24,218 nucleotides of DNA from NCBI GenBank assembly GCA_035535015.1, contig DATLQU010000049.1, forward strand, positions 1 to 24,218, written 5' to 3'. The position numbers were made by a program, and so were the translations under genes. Each line of letters starts with the position of its first letter. The first letter of the stretch is position 1. Source of the DNA: Palsa-661 sp035535015. Lineage in GTDB: Bacteria > Actinomycetota > Acidimicrobiia > Acidimicrobiales > UBA8190. Of the stretch, positions 4,875 through 15,418 are shown piece after piece. The notes under the pieces were generated by a model, which worked only from the letters and a program-made list of their open reading frames with translations, had not been told where the DNA came from and did not search any database.

Positions 4875-7775
4875 TCAATCCTTCGTCGCCGGGGCGGCCT
4901 TCGTCGCTTTGGTGCCGGTCTTCGTCGCCTTGGCCGCCTTGGTCGTCTTCTTGGCCGCCTTGGTCGCCTTCTTGGCCGCCTTCTTGGCCTTGGCCGCCTT
5001 CTTCACCCGCTTGGCCGGCGGACCCGCGGCACGCCGGTCGGCCAGCAACTCAACGGCCCGTTCGTGGGTGATCGTCTCCTGGTCGTCGCCCTGGCGCAGC
5101 GAGGCGTTGGTCGTCCCGTCGGTCACGTACGGGCCGAAGCGCCCGGCTCGCAGCACGATCGGCTGCTTGGTGTCGGGGTCGTCGCCGAGCTCCTTCAGCG
5201 GTGCCGCCGCCGTCCGCCCCCGGCCCCGCTTGGGTTGGGCGAACAGTGCCAGCGCTTCGTCCAGGCCGACGCTGAACAGCTCGTCCTCACCGGTCAGGCT
5301 CCGGGTATCGGTCCCCTTCTTGAGATACGGTCCGAACCGGCCGTTCAGGGCCAGGATCTCCTCCCCCGAGGCCGGGTCCGTCCCCACCGGCCGCGGCAGG
5401 GTCAGCAGCTGCAGGGCGTCCTCCAGGGTCACCGTGTCGAGCGCCATCGTCTTGAACAGAGACGCCGTCCGCGGCTTCTCTGCGCCGTCGACCGCCTCGC
5501 CCAGCTGCACGTAGGGACCGAACCGACCGGTCCGGACGATCACGGCAAGGCCCTCGTCGGGATGGGTCCCGAGCGTCCGGTCCCCCGACGGCGCCGCCAA
5601 CATCTCCTCGGCCTTCTCGAGGGTCAACTCGTCCGGCGGCAGGTCCTCGGGGATCGAGGCCCGGTCGTCGTCGCGCTGCAGATAGGGCCCGTAGCGGCCC
5701 ACCCGGGCCACCACGGCCCGGCCCTCGGCGTCGTCGCCGATGGGGATCGAGTTGACCTCGCGGGCGTCGATCTCCCCCAGATGGGTGGCCACCTCCTCCT
5801 TCAGCCCCAGCCGGCCGTGGCCGTTCCCGCCCGCCGCCGCCTTCGCCTTGTCGGCACCGTTGCCCACCGCCGCGGCCACCCCGTCGCCGGCGGCGGTCTC
5901 CGTTGCCTGCCTACCGGCCGCCGCGTTGGCGGCGGCGGTGGCGTCGCCGAAATAGAAGCGGGTGAGCCACGGCAGAGCCTCCTGGCTCCCCTGGGCGATC
6001 TCGTCGAGGTCGTCCTCCATGGCGGCGGTGAAGCCGTAGTCGACCAGGTTGCCGAAGTGCTGTTCGAGCAGCCCCACCACGGCGAAGGCCGTGAACGACG
6101 GGACAAGGGCCGTGCCCTTCTTCCAGACGTAGCCCCGGTCCTGGATGGTGCCCAGGATGCTGGCGTAGGTCGACGGCCGGCCCACCCCCAGCTCCTCCAG
6201 GTTCTTCACCAGCGACGCCTCGGTGTACCGGGCCGGCGGCTGGGTGCTGTGCGATTTCGGCTCGATGGCGGTGGCCGCCACCGTGTCCCCCTCGGCCAGC
6301 GCCGGCAGCTGCACCTCCCGGTCGGCCAGGTCGGCCTCGGGGTCGTCCGACCCTTCGACATAGGCGCGGAGGAATCCGGGGAAGCTGATCACCTGGCCCG
6401 AGGCGGTGAACTCGGCCTCGGAGGCCACGGCCAGTGCCGCCTCACCGACCGGTACTCCGACCAGCCGGATCTGGGCCGAGGTGCCGGTGGCGTCGGCCAT
6501 CTGCGAGGCCACCGTCCGCTTCCAGATCAGGTCGTAGAGCCGCAGGGCGTCGCCCGACAACTCCCGCTCGGCCGTCTCCGGCGTCCGGAAACTCTCGCCG
6601 GCGGGCCGGATGGCTTCGTGCGCCTCCTGGGCGTTCTTCACCTTCCGCTCGTAGCGCCGGGGCTTGTCGGGCACGTATTCGGCTCCGTAGAGCTGCGCCG
6701 CCTGGCCCCGCGAGGCCGACAACGCCTCGTCGGAGAGGGTGGTCGAGTCGGTCCTCATGTAGGTGATCCAGCCCTGCTCGTAGAGCCGTTGCGCCACCTG
6801 CATGGTCCGCTGGGCGCCGAACCGCAGCTTCCGCGACGCCTCCTGCTGCAGCGTCGAGGTCATGAACGGCGGCGCGGGGCTCCGCCGCAGCGGCTTCTCC
6901 GTCACCGACTTCACCGTGAAGGGCCGCTCGACCAGGCCGGTGGCCAGGTTGCTGGCCTCCGCCTCACCGAGCACCCTGACATCACCGCGCCCCGACAGCA
7001 CCCCCGTCTCCGAGAAATCACGACCGCTGGCCACGGTGGTGCCGTCCACCGCCACCAGGTTGGCCCCGAAGCTCTGAGCCCCGACGCCGTCACTGGCAGC
7101 GGCGAAGCTCCCGTCCAGGTCCCACCACGTGGCCGACCGGAACTTCATCCGGGCCCGCTCGCGCTCCACGATCATCCGCGTGGCCACCGACTGCACCCGG
7201 CCGGCCGACAGCCTGGGCATGATCTTCTTCCACAGCACGGGCGAGACCTCGTAGCCGTAGAGCCGGTCGAGGATCCGCCGCGCCTCCTGGGCATCGACCA
7301 ACCGTCGGTCGAGATCGCGCCATTCCTCCACCGCCCGGGCGATGGCCGAGGGGGTGATCTCGTGGAAGACCATCCTCTTCACCGGCACCTGCGGCGAAAG
7401 CACCTCCGACAGGTGCCAGGCGATCGACTCCCCTTCGCGGTCCTCGTCCGTGGCCAGATAGACCTCGGAGGCCTGCTTCACGAGGGACTTCAACTTGGCC
7501 ACCACGTCGCGCTTCTCGGGGGCCACCACGTAGAGGGGCTTGAACCCGTTGTCGACGTCGACGCCGAGCCGGGCCCAGCCCTCGGATTTGTAGGCGGCCG
7601 GCACCTCGTTCGCCCGCCGGGGCAGGTCACGGATGTGGCCCACGGACGACTCGACCACGAATTCCGGCCCCAGCAAACCCGCGATCGTCCTCGCTTTGGC
7701 CGGGGATTCGACGATCACCAGCGGCTTTCCGTTGCCTTTGGCTCGGGTCGGGGTGGCGCGGTCAGGGGGAGGCAC
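4875..7775 (-). CDS. topA: DNA topoisomerase I (type IA)
   Basis: Relaxes negative supercoils by cutting one strand. 966 residues. Seen: Toprim start LVIVESPAKA (19-28) and DEDREGE (110-116) for metal binding; the active-site Tyr339 in GWITYMRTDST; PRLSAGRVQSVATR (188-200). The C-terminal third carries repeated GRFGPYV-type modules (topoisomerase C-terminal repeats) instead of zinc fingers, then a Lys/Ala-rich tail of about 50 residues (KKAAKAKKAAKK...), the actinobacterial arrangement used for DNA binding. A Gly/Ala-rich linker lies around 640-680. The GTG start at 7775 is 41 bp after the hppA stop, so hppA may be co-transcribed. Confidence 0.97.
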   Translation of the reverse strand: MPPPDRATPTRAKGNGKPLVIVESPAKARTIAGLLGPEFVVESSVGHIRDLPRRANEVPAAYKSEGWARLGVDVDNGFKPLYVVAPEKRDVVAKLKSLVKQASEVYLATDEDREGESIAWHLSEVLSPQVPVKRMVFHEITPSAIARAVEEWRDLDRRLVDAQEARRILDRLYGYEVSPVLWKKIMPRLSAGRVQSVATRMIVERERARMKFRSATWWDLDGSFAAASDGVGAQSFGANLVAVDGTTVASGRDFSETGVLSGRGDVRVLGEAEASNLATGLVERPFTVKSVTEKPLRRSPAPPFMTSTLQQEASRKLRFGAQRTMQVAQRLYEQGWITYMRTDSTTLSDEALSASRGQAAQLYGAEYVPDKPRRYERKVKNAQEAHEAIRPAGESFRTPETAERELSGDALRLYDLIWKRTVASQMADATGTSAQIRLVGVPVGEAALAVASEAEFTASGQVISFPGFLRAYVEGSDDPEADLADREVQLPALAEGDTVAATAIEPKSHSTQPPARYTEASLVKNLEELGVGRPSTYASILGTIQDRGYVWKKGTALVPSFTAFAVVGLLEQHFGNLVDYGFTAAMEDDLDEIAQGSQEALPWLTRFYFGDATAAANAAAGRQATETAAGDGVAAAVGNGADKAKAAAGGNGHGRLGLKEEVATHLGEIDAREVNSIPIGDDAEGRAVVARVGRYGPYLQRDDDRASIPEDLPPDELTLEKAEEMLAAPSGDRTLGTHPDEGLAVIVRTGRFGPYVQLGEAVDGAEKPRTASLFKTMALDTVTLEDALQLLTLPRPVGTDPASGEEILALNGRFGPYLKKGTDTRSLTGEDELFSVGLDEALALFAQPKRGRGRTAAAPLKELGDDPDTKQPIVLRAGRFGPYVTDGTTNASLRQGDDQETITHERAVELLADRRAAGPPAKRVKKAAKAKKAAKKATKAAKKTTKAAKATKTGTKATKAAPATKD

Positions 7776-7816
7776 TCTGCTCCGAAGTATGCCCGGATCC
7801 CCCGCAGACCGTGACG

Positions 7817-10171
<2,355 letters not shown>

Positions 10172-10302
10172 CGACTGTTGCTCCTCTCGGTTGGTCCCCG
10201 GCCGGCAGGGGCCCGGCGGCCGGTCGTGCTTCGGTCAGTGGTCTGTCGAATCGGGGTGGGGGCGGCCGCGGTGACGCGCCGGCGCCCGGAGAACGGGGAC
10301 CG

Positions 10303-10332
10303 ACGATACTGACTCCACGCGACGACGGGCAA
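10303..10332 (-). promoter_or_regulatory. Candidate hppA promoter
   Basis: TTGCCC (10327-10332) and TATCGT (10303-10308) on the minus strand are 18 bp apart, giving a leader of about 125 nt. Motif-based only. Confidence 0.4.
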
Positions 10333-10362
10333 GGAAGCTCTCCTCGGCCCCTGAGTCCGGCG

Positions 10363-12843
10363 TCAGCTGTGGGCGTCGACCCCTTCGGTGTCGGGACCGG
10401 CGATCAGCTCGTAGTCGGGGTTCAAGATGGCCAATCGACCCTCCCAGGCCCCCACCGTCCCCTGGGCCACCAGCCGGGCCCCCTGCTGGATCCCCGGGAT
10501 CCGCCGCCGGCCCTGGAAGACGAGCAGGATGGCCCCCGAGCCGTCGACCAGGGTGCACTCGAGGTTCGGGGTCGGCGTCCGGGTGGGCACCCGGATGGAC
10601 CGGACCCGACCCGCCACCCGGACCCGGCCCCGCCAGCTGGCTCCGGCGATGGGCGTCGTCCCTTCGGCCTGGGCGCCGAGCTCCTCCTCTATCAGCTGTG
10701 CCCCGCGCGCCACCCGCTGGGCGCCGCGGGCCGCCGCATGCTCGAGCAACCGCCGTCCCCGTTCTTGGGAGTGATGACGGGTCAATTGGAACGGGACGAT
10801 GGTGGCGTTCACGTGAGGCAGCTGGCCGACCCCGGCGGCGATCCGGTCGGCACTGCGGTCGTGCAGCAGCCGGCGCCAGCCGGCGGCGAAGCCCCGGCGA
10901 GGGAGCAGGATCGTCAACTCCGTGGTGCCGTCGCTCGTGCTCTGGGCGGCCAGCTCCAGCGCCGCCCGGGCCAACCGACGGTCGGGGCACTCGATGATGT
11001 CGAGGGGCAGCCGCGACAACCCGAGCCGGCTCCAGTCGGCCTCGAGCTCCGCCGCCTCGGCGGGGTCGACGGCGAAATGCACGGCCCGCAACTCGTCGGG
11101 CGAGAGCGTCCGGGCGTACTGCACGGCGCGCGCCGTGGCCAGGTCCATCCGGTCGATCAAGACGAGCACCACGTGTCGACGCAACACCGGCGCCTCGCAG
11201 GCCATGGCCGCGTCCTGTTCGAGTTGCCTGTCCTCGTCCACGTACTGCCGGTGCAGCCGGATCAGGGCGAGCACCCCGAGGGGCAGCAGCACGATGACGA
11301 CCCAGGCCCCCTCTTTGAACTTGGTCACGGCGATGATGATGTCGACGATGAAGGCCAGCACACCGGCGGTGCCGTTGATCGCGGCCCGACGTTGCCACTG
11401 TGACTCTCGGCTCGTCAGGTGATACTTCACCATCCCGGCGCCGGCGATGGTGAAGCCGGTGAAGACACCGATGGCGTAGAGCGGGATCAGGCTGTCGACG
11501 CGGGCGTCGGTGATGACCAGCAAGGCGATGGACACGACGGTCAGCACCATGATCCCGGTCGAGAACACCAGCCGGTGGCCGCGCCGGGTCAACTGTCGCG
11601 GCAGGTAGGAGTCGTCGGCGGCGAAGGAGGCAAGGAAGGGAAAGCCGGTGAAACTGGTGTTGGCCGCCAGCACCAGGATGAACATGGTCCCCGCCTGGAG
11701 GGCGATGAACAGCGAATGGCCGAGCACACCGTTTCCGTAGACGTACTTGGCGATCTGGGCCACCACGGTGGGCGTCCCGAGGACCCGGGGCACGGGATGG
11801 ACGACCGACGCCAGGAAGGCCACGCCCATCACCAGTGATCCGAGGATCACACTCATCAACACCAGCGTCTGCCGGGCGTTTCTCGACTCGGGCGGCCGGA
11901 AGACACTCACCCCGTTGGAGATGGCCTCCGTTCCCGTCAAGGCGGACCCTCCGGCGGCGAAGGCCCGCATCACGATGAAGAGACTGGCCCCGAGCAGAAG
12001 CCCTCCGCCGGGCGTGCCGATGTGCACGTGGTCGTGCTGGTGCAACGACTGGGCCTGGAGCTGGCCGAGGACGTCCTTCACGATGCCCACGACGATCAAC
12101 ACCACCATGTTGACGATGAAGAAGTAGGTGGGCACGGCGAACGTCCGGCCCGCCTCGCGGATACCCCGCAGGTTCCCGTAGGCGATCAGCACCACGAATC
12201 CGATGGCGATCTCCACCGTCCACCGGGTGAGCCCCGAGTACACCGACGTGAGGGCGGCCACCCCGGCGGCCACCGACACGGCCACGGTCAGCGTGTAGTC
12301 GATCAACAGCGACACCGCCGCGATCTGGGCCACGTTGAGTCCGAAGTTCTCGCGGGCCACCACGTAGGCGCCGCCCGCCTTCGTGTACACCTTCACCACC
12401 TCGAGATACGACAACGTGACGAAGAGCAGCACGACCACGACCGCCGCGCTCACCCCGATCACCAGTGAGAACGCGGCGACCCCGATGTACCTGATCAGGT
12501 TGAGCAGGATCTGTTCGGTGGCGTAGGCCGACGACGAAATCACGTCCGACGACAGCACGGCCAGCGCCGTGGGCTTGCCCAACCGCTCGGTCGACTGCCG
12601 TTCCGAGGCCAGCGGCGGGCCCAGCACGGCGTTCTTCAGCCGGTAGCGCAGCGTCTCGGGCAGACCCGGCGTGTCGAGCGAGGGCAATGCCTGCGGCGCC
12701 ACCCGCCGGTCACCCGGTCGGGCGCGCCGGGGCGAGGCGGAGACCTGGGCATCGTCGGGAGCAGGCACCTCCGGGCCGGCGGTGCTGGAACCGGCGGTGG
12801 TGGGCGGCGGAGCCTCGTTCACCCTCTCAGGTAAGCACATCAC
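10363..12843 (-). CDS. APC-superfamily permease (KimA/YdaO-like, probable K+ uptake) fused to a C-terminal OB-fold
   Basis: Membrane transporter of 826 residues. Seen: a polar, Pro/Ala-rich N-terminus (about 1-60); then an APC core of about 12 helices beginning at GKPTALAVLSSDVISSSAYATEQILL, with KAGGAYVVARENFG and TGTEAISNGV; a soluble domain (about 560-735); and an OB-fold (about 738-817: VRVAGRVRSIRV...LVDGSGAILLVF...GRRRIPGI...LNPDYELI). The OB part resembles the separate OB-fold protein that lies near the APC permease and two TrkA genes in Mycobacterium tuberculosis (Rv2690c-Rv2694c locus). Divergent TrkA-type genes support potassium as substrate, which is inference. The start is uncertain: ATG 12843, the next ATG, or GTG 12822. 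Confidence 0.85.
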   Translation of the reverse strand: MMCLPERVNEAPPPTTAGSSTAGPEVPAPDDAQVSASPRRARPGDRRVAPQALPSLDTPGLPETLRYRLKNAVLGPPLASERQSTERLGKPTALAVLSSDVISSSAYATEQILLNLIRYIGVAAFSLVIGVSAAVVVVLLFVTLSYLEVVKVYTKAGGAYVVARENFGLNVAQIAAVSLLIDYTLTVAVSVAAGVAALTSVYSGLTRWTVEIAIGFVVLIAYGNLRGIREAGRTFAVPTYFFIVNMVVLIVVGIVKDVLGQLQAQSLHQHDHVHIGTPGGGLLLGASLFIVMRAFAAGGSALTGTEAISNGVSVFRPPESRNARQTLVLMSVILGSLVMGVAFLASVVHPVPRVLGTPTVVAQIAKYVYGNGVLGHSLFIALQAGTMFILVLAANTSFTGFPFLASFAADDSYLPRQLTRRGHRLVFSTGIMVLTVVSIALLVITDARVDSLIPLYAIGVFTGFTIAGAGMVKYHLTSRESQWQRRAAINGTAGVLAFIVDIIIAVTKFKEGAWVVIVLLPLGVLALIRLHRQYVDEDRQLEQDAAMACEAPVLRRHVVLVLIDRMDLATARAVQYARTLSPDELRAVHFAVDPAEAAELEADWSRLGLSRLPLDIIECPDRRLARAALELAAQSTSDGTTELTILLPRRGFAAGWRRLLHDRSADRIAAGVGQLPHVNATIVPFQLTRHHSQERGRRLLEHAAARGAQRVARGAQLIEEELGAQAEGTTPIAGASWRGRVRVAGRVRSIRVPTRTPTPNLECTLVDGSGAILLVFQGRRRIPGIQQGARLVAQGTVGAWEGRLAILNPDYELIAGPDTEGVDAHS

Positions 12844-12882
12844 CCGCCGGGTCCGGCCACGGTGGGGACGGCGCCCGGAAGG

Positions 12883-12920
12883 TCATGAGAAGGTGACGCG
12901 TCGGTGATGAGAAGGCGATG
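12883..12920. promoter_or_regulatory. Two direct repeats in the permease/TrkA divergent region
   Basis: TCATGAGAAGGTGACG (12883-12898) and TGATGAGAAGGCGATG (12905-12920) match at 13 of 16 positions. Their 22-bp offset puts both on the same face of the helix, as for a regulator bound as tandem dimers. They sit in the 106-bp gap between the divergent permease and TrkA genes. Regulator unknown. Confidence 0.45.
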
Positions 12921-12949
12921 AATTGTCATCCCCGCCGGGGCCGTGTTGC

Positions 12950-13648
12950 ATGGAGCGGGTGCACATTGTCGTGGTCGGATGCGGGAGGGTCGGTTCCGGA
13001 CTCGCCGTCGACCTCGCCGAACAGGGCCACAGCGTGGCCATCTTGGACAAGGTGGCCCGTTCCTTCCGCCGCCTGCCCGCCGCCTGGCCGGGCACCACGG
13101 TGGTGGGCTCAGGCTTCGACCGCGACGATCTCGACCGGGCCGGGGCAGCCACGGCCGAGGCCCTGGCCGCCGTGACCAGCGGGGACAACTCGAACATCCT
13201 CACCGCCCGCATCGCCCGGGAGAACTACGGCATCTCCAACGTCGTGGCCCGGATCTACGATCCCCGCCGGGCCGAGATCTACCAACGACTGGGCATCCCC
13301 ACCGTGGCCACCGTCACCTGGACCATCGACCAGGTCCTCCGGCGCCTTCTGCCTCAGACGGTCACCGGTGAGTGGACCGATTCCACCGGTCAGATGGTCC
13401 TGGTCGAGCATCTCCTGCCCGAGGCCTGGGCGGGCAAGCGTCTGGACGACCTGAGCCTGGCCGGCCAGGCCAGCCTGGTGGCCGTCACCCGCGCCGGTGT
13501 ACCCCGGCTCGACGTCGCCACCGTGGTGGGCCAGGAGGGCGACGTCCTCCACGTGGCCGTGATGAAGAGCGCCATGAACGATCTCGAGAACCGGATCGCC
13601 ACCGGCACGGCCGCCACCGGCCCGGCCGAGGGGCGCAAACGCTCGTGA
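12950..13648 (+). CDS. TrkA-family potassium channel/transporter regulatory protein, first copy
   Basis: Cytosolic regulator that binds a nucleotide and gates a potassium transporter. 232 residues from the ATG at 12950 (GTG at 12959 is also possible; the frame opens earlier at 12923, but that extension lacks family features). Seen: RCK_N Rossmann start HIVVVGCGRVGSGLA, an acidic end of strand 2 (AILDK), AAVTSGDNSNILTARIAREN, and a C-terminal RCK_C domain (about 140-225: LVEHLLPEAWAGKRLDDLSL). Its stop overlaps the next TrkA start by 4 nt. It corresponds to CeoB in mycobacteria by position. No clear ribosome site is seen. Confidence 0.92.
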   Translation: MERVHIVVVGCGRVGSGLAVDLAEQGHSVAILDKVARSFRRLPAAWPGTTVVGSGFDRDDLDRAGAATAEALAAVTSGDNSNILTARIARENYGISNVVARIYDPRRAEIYQRLGIPTVATVTWTIDQVLRRLLPQTVTGEWTDSTGQMVLVEHLLPEAWAGKRLDDLSLAGQASLVAVTRAGVPRLDVATVVGQEGDVLHVAVMKSAMNDLENRIATGTAATGPAEGRKRS

Positions 13649-14307
13649 AGGTCGCCATCGCCGGAGCGGGGAACGTGGGGACGGCCATCGCCAAGGACCT
13701 GGCCGCCAACGGTCACGACGTCCTGCTCATCGAGAGGGATCCGGATCTGGTGGAGCGACTCCGGGGATCGCTGGACGTCGCCTGGGTGGCGGCCGACGCC
13801 TGCGAGGTCAGCTCGCTCGTCGCCGCCGGCATGGCCAACGTCGACGTGGCCGTGGCCGCCACCGGAGACGACGAGGACAACCTGGTCATCTCCCTTCTCT
13901 CCAAGCAGGAGTTCGCCGTCCCCCGGGTGGTGGCCCGGGTGAACCATCCCGCCAACCAGTGGTTGTTCAATGAATCCTGGGGCGTCGACGTCTCGGTCTC
14001 GACCCCCCAGCTGCTCACCGCCCTGGTCGAGGAGGCCGTCTCGGTGGGGTCGCTCGTCCGCCTGCTCCAATTCGAAGGGGGCTCGGCCAACCTGGTCGAG
14101 GTCACCCTGGCCCAAGGATCCCCGGCCGAGGGCATCGCCCTGGCCGACCTCGAGATTCCCCGGGACGCCACCATCGTGGCCGTGGTCCGCCAGGACCGCC
14201 TGGTGGTGCCCCGGGGAGACACCGTCCTGAACGCCGGTGACGAGGTTCTGGCCCTGGTCATCGGCGATGCCGAGGATGCCGTCCGACGGCTTCTGGTCGG
14301 TCCCTGA
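13645..14307 (+). CDS. TrkA-family potassium channel/transporter regulatory protein, second copy
   Basis: 220 residues from the GTG at 13645, whose GTGA overlaps the previous stop. Seen: Rossmann start KVAIAGAGNVGTAIAKDLA (GxGxxG), IERDPD at the end of strand 2, AATGDDEDNLVISLLSKQ, and a C-terminal RCK_C domain (about 135-215: VEVTLAQGSPAEGIALADLE...VLNAGDEVLALV). The pair most likely forms a heteromeric ring controlling the permease on the other side; it corresponds to CeoC in mycobacteria. The neighbouring HAD gene begins 26 bp later but seems to have its own promoter. Confidence 0.92.
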   Translation: MKVAIAGAGNVGTAIAKDLAANGHDVLLIERDPDLVERLRGSLDVAWVAADACEVSSLVAAGMANVDVAVAATGDDEDNLVISLLSKQEFAVPRVVARVNHPANQWLFNESWGVDVSVSTPQLLTALVEEAVSVGSLVRLLQFEGGSANLVEVTLAQGSPAEGIALADLEIPRDATIVAVVRQDRLVVPRGDTVLNAGDEVLALVIGDAEDAVRRLLVGP

Positions 14308-14320
14308 CGAAGGGCGACCG

Positions 14321-14326
14321 TAGACT
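14321..14326 (+). promoter_or_regulatory. -10 box (TAGACT) of the HAD gene
   Basis: TAGACT stands 7 nt before the GTG at 14334 and no ribosome site is present, which fits a leaderless transcript. Confidence 0.5.
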
Positions 14327-14333
14327 TGTCGGA

Positions 14334-15125
14334 GTGGAGGCGGCCTTCTTCGACCTGGACAAGACAGTCATCGCCCGTGCGTCGATGGCCGCCTTCGGCC
14401 ACACCTTCTATCGGGGTGGCCTGATCTCGAGACGCACCGTCCTGCGTGCTCTCGTCTCCCAGCTCGTCTATCTCCATCTCGGGGCGAGTGAACAGAAGCT
14501 GGCCCGGATCCGTGAATCGGTTCTGGCCATGACCCGGGGCTGGGACCAGACCCAGGTGTCGAGTCTCGTCCGCGAGGCCCTCGACGAGGTCGTGGAGCCC
14601 ATCATCTACGCCGAGGCCATCGACCTGATCGACCAGCACCGCGCTGCCGGGCGCCGGACCTACATCGTCTCCGCCTCACCTGAGGAGATCGTCCAGCCCT
14701 TGGCCGAGTACATGGGGGTCGACGGGGCCATCGCCAGTCGGGCCGTGGTCGATCTCGACGGCCGCTACACGGGGGAAATGGCCTTCTACAACTACGGCCC
14801 CTTCAAGGCCGACGCCATCCGCTCCCTGGTGCTCTTCGAGGGTATCGACCTCGGGGGCTCCTACGCCTACAGCGACTCGTACACCGATGTCCCCATGCTC
14901 GAGGCCGTGGGCCACCCCGTGGCCGTCAACCCCGACAGGGTGCTCGCCCGCCTGGCCCGCGAACGGGGATGGGAGATCCGGCAGTTCTCGCGACCGGTCC
15001 GCCTGCGCGACCGGGTGCCCGTGCCCAACCTGCCGACGGCCGCGGCTGTCACCGGAGCGGCCCTAGCCGTGTCGGGGGCGGCGATGTTGGCGTGGCGACT
15101 CAACCAGCGGCGAGCCGCCAGCTGA
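14334..15125 (+). CDS. HAD-IB (SerB-like) phosphatase with C-terminal membrane anchor
   Basis: 263 residues. HAD motifs: FFDLDKT (nucleophile Asp7, acid Asp9), YIVSASPEE (motif II Ser), a motif III Lys in FKADAIRS, and YSDSYTDVPML (motif IV acids). The helical cap lies between motifs I and II. Residues about 236-256 (VTGAALAVSGAAMLAWRL) form one hydrophobic segment followed by NQRRAA, so the enzyme is probably tethered to the inner face of the membrane. The HAD-IB subfamily includes phosphoserine phosphatases and lipid-pathway phosphatases; the substrate cannot be read from the sequence. GTG start with a -10-like box 7 nt upstream. Confidence 0.88.
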   Translation: MEAAFFDLDKTVIARASMAAFGHTFYRGGLISRRTVLRALVSQLVYLHLGASEQKLARIRESVLAMTRGWDQTQVSSLVREALDEVVEPIIYAEAIDLIDQHRAAGRRTYIVSASPEEIVQPLAEYMGVDGAIASRAVVDLDGRYTGEMAFYNYGPFKADAIRSLVLFEGIDLGGSYAYSDSYTDVPMLEAVGHPVAVNPDRVLARLARERGWEIRQFSRPVRLRDRVPVPNLPTAAAVTGAALAVSGAAMLAWRLNQRRAAS

Positions 15126-15154
15126 CACCCGATGGCCGGGGTGCCGTCCGAGAG

Positions 15155-15179
15155 CGGGCGAAGGCCAGGCCTCCGCCCG
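15155..15179. terminator. Hairpin between convergent genes
   Basis: CGGGCG-A-AGG, loop CCAGG, CCT-C-CGCCCG: nine pairs with one A/C mismatch, between the convergent HAD gene and the 24-residue gene. It could end both transcripts. No T-run follows on either strand. Confidence 0.4.
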
Positions 15180-15184
15180 GTGAC

Positions 15185-15259
15185 TCAGGCTTCGCGCAGC
15201 CGCTTGGCGGCGACGAATCCGAGGGCGACGAGAATGGCGAGGATCAGCAGCTTCTTCAC
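15185..15259 (-). CDS. 24-residue single-helix membrane protein
   Basis: A very short frame from the GTG at 15259: MKKLLILAILVALG, then FVAAKRLREA and a stop. Two lysines, a hydrophobic helix of about 16 residues and a positive tail make a one-pass membrane peptide. TAGGAT (15267-15272) lies 7 nt before the GTG, the same leaderless layout as nadE and other genes here, which is the main support for expression. It recalls the small Lys-Lys-Leu-Leu one-helix proteins of Actinobacteria (such as DLW-39), but is shorter; function unknown. It is convergent with the HAD gene and lies downstream of the sigma gene on the same strand. Confidence 0.6.
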   Translation of the reverse strand: MKKLLILAILVALGFVAAKRLREA

Positions 15260-15266
15260 GGTTGGG

Positions 15267-15272
15267 ATCCTA
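15267..15272 (-). promoter_or_regulatory. -10 box (TAGGAT) of the 24-residue gene
   Basis: TAGGAT on the minus strand, 7 nt before the GTG at 15259; the same hexamer stands before nadE. Confidence 0.5.
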
Positions 15273-15346
15273 CCCAGATGCCGCCGGGGCTGCCCGCCGG
15301 TCCCTGACCGGGAAGAAGGCCGCGCTGCGTCCGGGCCGGTGACCAT

Positions 15347-15394
15347 TCTCCGCTCATAAGGACAGGAGGGTCTCCGCTCATAAGGACAGGAGGG
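15347..15394. repeat. Perfect 24-bp tandem duplication
   Basis: A 24-bp unit beginning TCTCCGCTCATAAGG and ending ACAGGAGGG occurs twice with no gap or mismatch (15347-15370, 15371-15394). Each copy has CTCC and GGAG able to pair. It lies between the sigma factor stop and the 24-residue gene. It may be a duplicated sigma-mRNA 3' element or simple slippage. Confidence 0.85.
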
Positions 15395-15418
15395 TCGGCC
15401 TCCGGTCCGGTACCCGGA

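Noticed and set aside
4635..7814. 1059-codon open frame on the plus strand across topA
   Set aside because: Antisense of topA/tmk; composition is Arg/Gly/His/Pro-rich as expected for a GC-rich shadow, with no domain.
12844..12949. c-di-AMP (ydaO-type) riboswitch before the permease
   Set aside because: Only 106 bp shared by two divergent genes, and no conserved riboswitch core is seen.
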